DNA of 64,000 nt from assembly GCF_015291665.1 (NCBI RefSeq), contig NZ_CP030048.1:6510001-6574000 (forward strand). The letters are read 5' to 3'. The notes under the pieces are model-generated. The model had not been told where the DNA came from. It was given only the letters and a program-made list of their open reading frames with translations, and searched no databases. Every line of letters starts with the position of its first letter. The stretch's first letter is position 1. Shown here piece after piece: positions 57,886 to 64,000 of this stretch. A program made the position numbers and the translations under genes. Origin of the DNA: Bradyrhizobium sp. CCBAU 53338. Its GTDB lineage: Bacteria; Pseudomonadota; Alphaproteobacteria; Rhizobiales; Xanthobacteraceae.

Positions 57886-58167
57886 TCAATATACCTTCTT
57901 GTGACGCCTGCGCGGCGGGGGCGGCGGCTCGTCGAAAGCGTAGTAGGGATTGAGGTCGCAGCTGGCCGCGAGGCCCGATGCCGTGGCGCGGCACTGCGGC
58001 AGCGACGTGAAGGAGCAGTCGAACCAGTTGGCGCCGCCCCCACTGGGGCCGCCGCCCGCATAGACGTGCATGCACACCGGATAACGCGGATCGTAGGTCT
58101 GGGCGCTGGCATCTGCCGCGACGAACAGCGTGGCAATGGCTGTGATGGTCAGGAGAGGCAGGCGCAT
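57886..58167 (-). CDS. DUF3551-family exported protein
   Basis: 93 residues from ATG 58167 with a signal peptide (RLPLLTITAIATLFVAADASAQ). The mature part YPVCMHVYAGG, WFDCSFTSLPQCRATASGLAASC and NPYY is the DUF3551 pattern with four conserved Cys, likely two disulfides. This small family is strongly expanded in Bradyrhizobium and relatives. The function is unknown. The tail is Pro/Arg-rich. Confidence 0.88.
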   Translation of the reverse strand: MRLPLLTITAIATLFVAADASAQTYDPRYPVCMHVYAGGGPSGGGANWFDCSFTSLPQCRATASGLAASCDLNPYYAFDEPPPPPRRRHKKVY

Positions 58168-58593
58168 CGGACATTTCCTCGAATCGGTAGCGACGGCAGG
58201 CGTTATGCTATTTCGATATGGCACAGCAGCGCGGAAGAAGCGATCGTTCCTATTCATACCTCTCCCGCTTGTGACACGCACCAAAAAACGATGCGACACG
58301 GCGCCTTAACTGACTGAAACCGCAAAGGCGCTCCTTGGGCGATCTGCACTCAATGCATATCTCGCGACAACAATCCTTCGACAAAGGTCGCACGCCACCG
58401 GCGCAGGAAACCATTCGCAGGCCTGGGCGAACCGACTAGTCTCTCGATGACAACGCCGGCCCCGGAGCGATGACGTTCCGGGGCATCGAAAAACATACGG
58501 GCTGAAGGAAACGCAGATTCGCTCTCGATCTCTCGAGTGCGGCTCCGCCGTACGCGGCGAGAAGATGCGCTCGCCGGTCTGTGGGCTCAGGGC
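58168..58593. other. Intergenic region upstream of the RND pump gene
   Basis: 426 bp without a supported gene. A hairpin CCCCGGA / TCCGGGG lies at about 58455-58485, followed by an A-rich stretch. There is no adaptor (membrane-fusion) gene. The part next to ATG 58594 is GC-rich and has only a weak ribosome site. Confidence 0.5.
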
Positions 58594-61500
58594 ATGCAAG
58601 AGAGTATCTCGTCTCCATTTATCCGCTATCCAATCGGCACCTCGCTGCTGATGGCGGGCATCTTGTTCGTAGGCCTCGTGGCCTACCCTCTGCTGCCGGT
58701 TGCGCCGCTGCCGCAGGTCGACTTTCCGACCATCCAGGTTTCCGCCTCGCTCCCGGGCGGCAGCCCGGAAACCATGGCGTCCTCCGTGGCGCAGCCGCTG
58801 GAGCGCCAGCTCGCGCAAATCCCCGGCATCACGCAGATGACCTCGACGAGCTCGCTCGGCTCGGCATCGATCACCATCCAGTTCGATCTCAATCGCCTGA
58901 TCGATGCCGCCGCCAACGACGTGCAGGCCGCGATCAACGCCGCGGGCGGCCAGTTGCCGAAGAACCTGCCCTCACCCCCGACCTACAGAAAGGTCAACCC
59001 GGCGGATTCGCCGATCATGATCCTGTCGGCGACCTCCGACACGCTGCCGCTGACCACCGTCAGCGACCGTACCGACGCCCAGCTCGCGCAGCAGATCAGC
59101 CAGATTCCCGGTGTCGCCCAGGTGTTCGTCGGCGGACAGCAGAAGCCCTCGGTCCGCATCCAGATCGACCCGGCCAAGCTGGTCGCCAAGGGACTTTCGC
59201 TGGAGGACGTGCGCAGCCAGATCGCGATCGCGACCACGGACAGCCCCAAGGGCAGCATCGACGGCGCCCGGCGCGCCTATACGGTCTATGCCAACGACCA
59301 GCTGCTCGAGGCCGCGCAGTGGCAGGATGTGATTATCGCCTATCGCAACGGCGCGCCTTTGCGGATTCGCGACATCGGCGAGGCGGTGTCGGGTCCGGAG
59401 GACATGAAGACCGCGGCCTGGGCCGACGGCAAGCGGGGCGTGTTCCTGGTCATCTTCAAGCAGCCCGGCGCCAACGTCATCGAGACGGTCGACCGCATCA
59501 AGCAGAAGCTGCCGCGGCTCATCGCGGCGATCCCGCCGGCGATCGGCATCAAGATCATCAGCGACCGCACCATCACCATCCGCGCCGCGGTCGATGACGT
59601 GCAGATCACGCTCCTGATCACCATCGTTCTGGTGGTGATGGTGATCTTCATCTTCCTGCGCAGCTTCTGGGCCACCATCATCCCGAGCATCACGGTACCG
59701 CTGGCGCTGCTCGGCGCCTGCTCGCTGATGTGGGTGTTCGGCTACTCCCTGGACAATCTCTCGCTGATGGCGCTGACCATCGCGGTCGGCTTCGTGGTCG
59801 ACGACGCCATCGTGATGCTGGAGAACATCACGCGCTATGTCGAGCAGGGCGAAAACCCTGTTACCGCCGCCTACAAGGGTGCAGCCGAGATCGGCTTCAC
59901 CATCGTTTCCATCAGCATTTCGCTGGTCGCCGTGCTGATCCCGCTGCTGCTGATGGGCGGCATCATCGGCCGGCTGTTCCGCGAATTCGCGGTGACGCTG
60001 TCGATGGCGATCTTCGTCTCGCTCGTGGTTTCGCTGAGCCTGACGCCGATGATGGCCTCACGCTTCCTGCGTTCCGACCACGAAGCCCGCCACGGTCGCT
60101 TCTACCAATGGAGCGAGCGGCTGTTCGAGCGCCTGCTCGGCGCCTATGAGCGCGGGCTCGACCTCGCGCTGCGGCACAGCCTGATCACGCTCTGCGTTTT
60201 CTTCGCCACCGTCGCGCTGTCGGGGCTGCTATTCGTCCTGATCCCCAAGGGCTTCTTCCCGCAGCAGGACAACGGCTTCCTCACCGCCGTGTCGGAGATG
60301 CCCCAGGATATCTCCTTCGCCGAGATGAAGCGGCGGCAGGAGGAGCTCAATGCCATCGTGCAGGCCGACCCTGCAGTCGATTCCATCGCGATGTTCATCG
60401 GCGGCGGCGGCACGGCGCTGAATTCCGGGCGCATGTATGTCACACTCAAGCCGATCGGGGAGCGCGACGCCAATGCACAACAGATCATTGCGCGGCTGCG
60501 ACCGCAGCTCGCCAAGGTCGAAGGCGCACGGCTCTACATGCAAGCCTCGCAGGATGTACGGCTCGGCGGACGCGCCACCCGCACCCAGTTCGAGTTCACG
60601 CTCCAGGACGCCAATCTTGCCGAGCTGAACGCCTGGGCGCCGAAGATCCTGACGGACATGAAAGGCCTGCCGGAGCTTCGCGACGTCGCCACCGACCAGC
60701 AGACCGAGGGCACGACCGTACAGCTCACGATCAATCGCGACACCGCCGCGCGTTATGGCATCCAGCCACAGTTGATCGACGACACGCTCTACGACGCCTT
60801 CGGCCAGCGCCAGGTGGCGCAATATTTCACGCAGACCAACAGCTATCACGTCGTGCTCGAGATAACCCCGGCGCTGCAAGGCAAGCTCGACACGCTCGAC
60901 AAGCTCTACATCAAGTCACCGCTGACCGGCGACGAGGTCCCGCTCTCGGTCGTCTGCAGCTGGAACAACGAGCCGGTGCGACCGCTCGCGATCGCGCATC
61001 AGAGCCAGTTTCCGGCCGTGACGATCAGCTTCAACCTTGCCGAGGGTATCGCGCTCGGACAGGCGACCGCGGCCGTGATGCGCGCGGTGAACGAGATGGG
61101 GGCGCCGCCGACGCTGTCGATGAGCTTCCAGGGAACGGCACAGGCATTCCAGCAGTCGCTCGGCACCGTGCCGATGCTGATCCTCGCCGCGCTCGTCGTG
61201 GTCTATCTGGTGCTGGGAGTGCTCTACGAGAGCTACATCCACCCGCTGACCATCCTGTCCACACTGCCCTCCGCCGGCGTCGGAGCAATCGCGATCCTGA
61301 TGGTCTTCGGCTTCGATTTCAGCCTGATCGCCCTGATCGGGGTCATCCTTCTGATCGGCATCGTCAAGAAGAACGGCATCATGATGGTCGACTTCGCCAT
61401 CGTCGCCGAGCGCGAGCAGCACCTGACGCCGGAGCAATCGATTCGCCAGGCCGCGCTGCTGCGCTTCCGACCGATCATGATGACCACGATGGCAGCATTG

Positions 61501-61728
61501 CTCGGCGGCGTGCCCCTGATGCTCGGCACCGGCACCGGCGCCGAGATCCGCCAACCGCTCGGCTATGCCATGGTCGGCGGCCTCATCGTCAGCCAGGCGC
61601 TGACCCTGTTCACGACCCCCGTCGTCTACCTCTACCTCGACCGCCTCTCCAACACGCTGTCACGCTGGATGGAGAGGAAGCCGGTGGTGGAGAAAGAGGG
61701 CGAGGAGCAGAAGGACGCGGCGGAGTGA
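58594..61728 (+). CDS. RND-family multidrug efflux permease (MdtB/MdtC-like)
   Basis: 1044 residues from ATG 58594. The HAE1 transporter layout is complete: an N-terminal helix (RYPIGTSLLMAGILFVGLVAYP), a periplasmic porter domain, helices 2-6 with the proton-relay Asp pair in VGFVVDDAIVMLEN, a second periplasmic half, and GIVKKNGIMMVDFA with the relay Lys in helix 10. It is closest to MdtB/C/MuxB-type pumps. It would need a membrane-fusion protein and TolC-like channel, neither of which is encoded next to it. Convergent with htpG, 12 bp apart. Confidence 0.93.
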   Translation: MQESISSPFIRYPIGTSLLMAGILFVGLVAYPLLPVAPLPQVDFPTIQVSASLPGGSPETMASSVAQPLERQLAQIPGITQMTSTSSLGSASITIQFDLNRLIDAAANDVQAAINAAGGQLPKNLPSPPTYRKVNPADSPIMILSATSDTLPLTTVSDRTDAQLAQQISQIPGVAQVFVGGQQKPSVRIQIDPAKLVAKGLSLEDVRSQIAIATTDSPKGSIDGARRAYTVYANDQLLEAAQWQDVIIAYRNGAPLRIRDIGEAVSGPEDMKTAAWADGKRGVFLVIFKQPGANVIETVDRIKQKLPRLIAAIPPAIGIKIISDRTITIRAAVDDVQITLLITIVLVVMVIFIFLRSFWATIIPSITVPLALLGACSLMWVFGYSLDNLSLMALTIAVGFVVDDAIVMLENITRYVEQGENPVTAAYKGAAEIGFTIVSISISLVAVLIPLLLMGGIIGRLFREFAVTLSMAIFVSLVVSLSLTPMMASRFLRSDHEARHGRFYQWSERLFERLLGAYERGLDLALRHSLITLCVFFATVALSGLLFVLIPKGFFPQQDNGFLTAVSEMPQDISFAEMKRRQEELNAIVQADPAVDSIAMFIGGGGTALNSGRMYVTLKPIGERDANAQQIIARLRPQLAKVEGARLYMQASQDVRLGGRATRTQFEFTLQDANLAELNAWAPKILTDMKGLPELRDVATDQQTEGTTVQLTINRDTAARYGIQPQLIDDTLYDAFGQRQVAQYFTQTNSYHVVLEITPALQGKLDTLDKLYIKSPLTGDEVPLSVVCSWNNEPVRPLAIAHQSQFPAVTISFNLAEGIALGQATAAVMRAVNEMGAPPTLSMSFQGTAQAFQQSLGTVPMLILAALVVVYLVLGVLYESYIHPLTILSTLPSAGVGAIAILMVFGFDFSLIALIGVILLIGIVKKNGIMMVDFAIVAEREQHLTPEQSIRQAALLRFRPIMMTTMAALLGGVPLMLGTGTGAEIRQPLGYAMVGGLIVSQALTLFTTPVVYLYLDRLSNTLSRWMERKPVVEKEGEEQKDAAE

Positions 61729-61740
61729 GCAGGGCCCGCG

Positions 61741-63615
61741 TCAGCCCAGCCCCTGCAACACCAGCCGGTTCAACCTCGCGGCAAACGCCGCCGGATCTTC
61801 AGGCAGCTCGCCATCCAGGATCTGCGCCTGTTCGAGCAGGAGCAGGCTGAGGTCGTCGACGGTCTTGGAGCCGGCCTGGGCCCTGGTGATCGCCGTGACC
61901 ATGGGGTGGCGCAGGTTGATCTCCAGGATGGGCCGGGTGCGCAGGCCGCGATTTTGCTGCGCCAGGATGCGCTCGAGCTCGCGGCTCGGGCCCTGGCTGT
62001 CGGCGACGAGGCAGGACGCCGAGCTTGTCAGGCGGGTCGAGGCCTTGACGTCGCTGACGCGTTCGCCCAGCGCCGCCTTGATCACCGCGATCGTGGCGGC
62101 CTCGTCCGCCTGGGGCTCGTCCTTTTTCTCCTCGTCCTTTTCGTCGACGCGTGGAATCAGGTCGAGATTGAGATCGCCCTGGCTCAGCGACTTCAGCGGC
62201 TTGCCTTCGAACTCCGTCGACATCGATGTCCAGAACGCGTCGACCGGATCGGACAGCAGCAGCACCTCGATGCCGCGCGCGGCCGCCGCTTCCAGCCGCG
62301 GACTGGACTTCAGCCGCTCGATGCTGTCACCGACCAGATAATAGATCTCGGTCTGGTTCGGCTTGAAATCGGCGACGACGTCCTTGAGCGCGCGTTTCTC
62401 GCCGGCCGTGGTGGTGAAGCGCGACAGCGCCAACAGCTTTTCGCGGCGCTCGAAATCCTCGTAGATGCCCTCCTTCAGCACCGCACCGAAGGCGTCCCAG
62501 ATCTTTGCGAAATTCTCGGCGTCCTTGTCGGCGAGGCCTTCGAGCTCGTTGACGACGCGGGTCGCCACGGCCTTGCGAATTTGCGCCAGTTGCGGGTTGT
62601 TCTGGAGCATCTCGCGCGAGATGTTGAGCGGGAGATCCTCGCTGTCGACGACACCGCGGATGAAGCGCAGATAGCCGGGCAGCAGATCGGCGTCGTCGGT
62701 GATGAAGACGCGGCGGACATAGAGCTTGACGCGGCCCTTGCGGTTCGGCTCGAACAGGTCGAACGGCTTGGCCGACGGCGCAAACAGCAGCACCGCGTAG
62801 GAGTAGCGGCCTTCGGCGCGGTAGTGCAGCGTCATCGCGGGATCGTCGAAGGCGGACGCGATCTGCTGATAGGCCTTCTTGTAGTCTTCCGCCGTCAGCT
62901 CCGATTTCGAGCGCTGCCACAGCGCGCTCGCCGAATTGATCTGGTGCGGCTCGCCCTCTTCCGGCACCAGCTCGATCGGGAACAGGATGTTGTCGGAATA
63001 GGCGCTGACGATGCGCTCGATCTCGTAGGTCTCGAGATATTTCCTGGCGTCGTCCTTCAGGTGCAGGACGATCTCGGTGCCCCGCGCCACACGGGCCGCC
63101 TCTTCGTCACTGGCGCGCGCGATCTCGAAGCCGGAGCCGCCTGATGACGTCCAGGTCCAGACATCGCTCTCGCCGGCGCGGCGGCTGATGACGACGATCT
63201 TGTCGGCGACCATGAAGGCGGAATAGAAGCCGACGCCGAACTGGCCGATCAGGCTGAGGCCGTCCTTGGCTTCCTTCAGCTTCGACACGAAGGCCTTGGT
63301 CCCGGAGCGGGCGATGGTGCCGAGATGGTCGATCAGCTCCTGCCGCTCCATGCCGATGCCGTTGTCGGCGACAACAAGCGTTCCCGCTGTCTTGTTCGGG
63401 ATGACCCGGATCTTGAGCTCGTCGCCCTCGCCCAGCAGGCCCGGATTGGCGATCGCCTCATAGCGCAACTTGTCGCAGGCGTCGGAGGCGTTGGAGACGA
63501 GCTCGCGCAGGAAAATGTCGGTCTCCGAATAGACGGAATGCACCATCAGGTGCAGCAGTTCGGAAACCTCGGCCTGGAAAGGTTGCGTATGCGTAGCCGT
63601 GTCGGACGTCGTCAT
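61741..63615 (-). CDS. htpG: Chaperone HtpG (Hsp90)
   Basis: 624 residues, typical bacterial Hsp90 length. The GHKL ATPase domain occupies about residues 1-220 ([60 protein letters not shown]). The middle domain carries the conserved NISREMLQ segment with the catalytic Arg nearby. The C-terminal dimerisation domain ends in VLQGLG. It remodels client proteins with the DnaK system. Monocistronic, ATG 63615. Confidence 0.97.
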   Translation of the reverse strand: MTTSDTATHTQPFQAEVSELLHLMVHSVYSETDIFLRELVSNASDACDKLRYEAIANPGLLGEGDELKIRVIPNKTAGTLVVADNGIGMERQELIDHLGTIARSGTKAFVSKLKEAKDGLSLIGQFGVGFYSAFMVADKIVVISRRAGESDVWTWTSSGGSGFEIARASDEEAARVARGTEIVLHLKDDARKYLETYEIERIVSAYSDNILFPIELVPEEGEPHQINSASALWQRSKSELTAEDYKKAYQQIASAFDDPAMTLHYRAEGRYSYAVLLFAPSAKPFDLFEPNRKGRVKLYVRRVFITDDADLLPGYLRFIRGVVDSEDLPLNISREMLQNNPQLAQIRKAVATRVVNELEGLADKDAENFAKIWDAFGAVLKEGIYEDFERREKLLALSRFTTTAGEKRALKDVVADFKPNQTEIYYLVGDSIERLKSSPRLEAAAARGIEVLLLSDPVDAFWTSMSTEFEGKPLKSLSQGDLNLDLIPRVDEKDEEKKDEPQADEAATIAVIKAALGERVSDVKASTRLTSSASCLVADSQGPSRELERILAQQNRGLRTRPILEINLRHPMVTAITRAQAGSKTVDDLSLLLLEQAQILDGELPEDPAAFAARLNRLVLQGLG

Positions 63616-63689
63616 GCGTTTACCCGGTCAATCAGAAATGGAGAAAGCCGGGATATAACGTGATGGGATAGGGGATCAAGTGGACGCCC

Positions 63690-63720
63690 AAAACCGCCCT
63701 CCCGACAGGAGAGCGGTTTT
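63690..63720. terminator. Hairpin terminator upstream of htpG, downstream of the partial gene
   Basis: AAAACCGC (63690-63697) pairs with GCGGTTTT (63713-63720), with partly paired CCTCC/GGAGG inside. On the minus strand it ends in TTTT, serving the gene that stops at 63741; the symmetric A/T ends make it bidirectional. Confidence 0.75.
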
Positions 63721-63740
63721 CGCACGAGGGCCGATGCGGA

Positions 63741-64000
63741 TCAGGTCACGCAACGGCCTGGCTGCAGCAATTTGGCGACCTCGGTCAGGGAGCTGACCAT
63801 CGGCTCGCAGGCGATCGTCGGCTTGCGGCCAGACTTCAGCAGCGTAGGCGCCGGCTTGGCGTTGCCGGTCTCGATGGCCGCGGGCACGCGGAGCAGCACC
63901 GACGTATCGGGCAGATCGTTCAGCCGCATCGAGACGGTGCGGGTTGGAACTGCCGATGGCTTCAGCGCGGCCTGACGGTCGGACTTGCCGGTGCGATTGA
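63741..64000 (-). CDS. C-terminal part of an unidentified, probably exported protein
   Basis: The minus-strand frame is open to the window edge and stops at 63741-63743, giving 85 visible residues plus stop. RLNDLPDTSVLLRVPAAIE and CEPMVSSLTEVAKLLQPGRC are the clearest segments; two Cys flank the last helix. An internal ATG at 63929 is unlikely to be the start because coding-like sequence continues upstream. No known family is recognised. Confidence 0.65.
   Translation of the reverse strand, partial: NRTGKSDRQAALKPSAVPTRTVSMRLNDLPDTSVLLRVPAAIETGNAKPAPTLLKSGRKPTIACEPMVSSLTEVAKLLQPGRCVT

Overview
The window is high-GC chromosomal DNA of an alphaproteobacterium, most likely Bradyrhizobium or a close relative. 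The support is the combination of CpdR, a ROSE-type RNA thermometer in front of a small heat-shock gene, a DUF3551 protein, an alpha-r8 (suhB/mmgR) small RNA, an ornithine decarboxylase leader of speF type with homospermidine synthase, and several copies of the GTCATTCCGGGG-type intergenic palindromes common in this genus. No insertion sequence, phage, conjugative gene, CRISPR array or rRNA was seen. The organism assignment is inference from gene content.

Layout. 1-7040: partial gene, tRNA-Val(GAC), cpdR, an N-formylglutamate amidohydrolase, a minus-strand sRNA, hisN with a TctC-type binding protein, a divergent LysR/TauE pair and a LysE exporter. 7260-15610: a class III cyclase-TPR protein, a large membrane-anchored di-heme cytochrome, a lipase, thermometer-controlled hsp20, an exported hydrolase and a proline-rich exported protein. 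15890-22430: gltB-gltD (ammonia assimilation) with a possible sigma-54 promoter. 22600-34650: outer-membrane barrel, kdsD, a CMD/HxlR pair around a perfect operator palindrome, SPFH-NfeD, hemH, MAPEG, and an M3 peptidase-DUF1007-NicO operon. 34780-41310: polyamine region (long structured leader, ornithine decarboxylase, GNAT, RidA, homospermidine synthase), then an exported fumarase/argininosuccinate-lyase-like protein whose Shine-Dalgarno lies in a hairpin. 41350-49130: acetoacetate decarboxylase, MgtC, and a six-gene zinc operon behind a Zur-like box, then sodB. 49350-58170: GNAT, DUF2147, DUF3095, small proteins, an acyl carrier protein/adenylating enzyme/SDR operon with an acyl-CoA synthetase, a decayed TctC pseudogene and a DUF3551 protein. 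58590-64000: an RND pump without adaptor, htpG and a partial exported protein.

Main functional groups: nitrogen assimilation (gltBD), polyamine synthesis (ornithine to putrescine to homospermidine), metal homeostasis (Zur/ZnuABC/COG0523 and DUF1007-NicO), protein quality control (Hsp20, HtpG, M3 peptidase, SPFH-NfeD) and envelope functions (KdsD, OM barrel, RND pump). The least explained items are the ACP/ligase/SDR operon, the histidine-rich membrane peptide and WD40 protein in the zinc operon, the exported lyase, and the N-terminal domain of the di-heme cytochrome.
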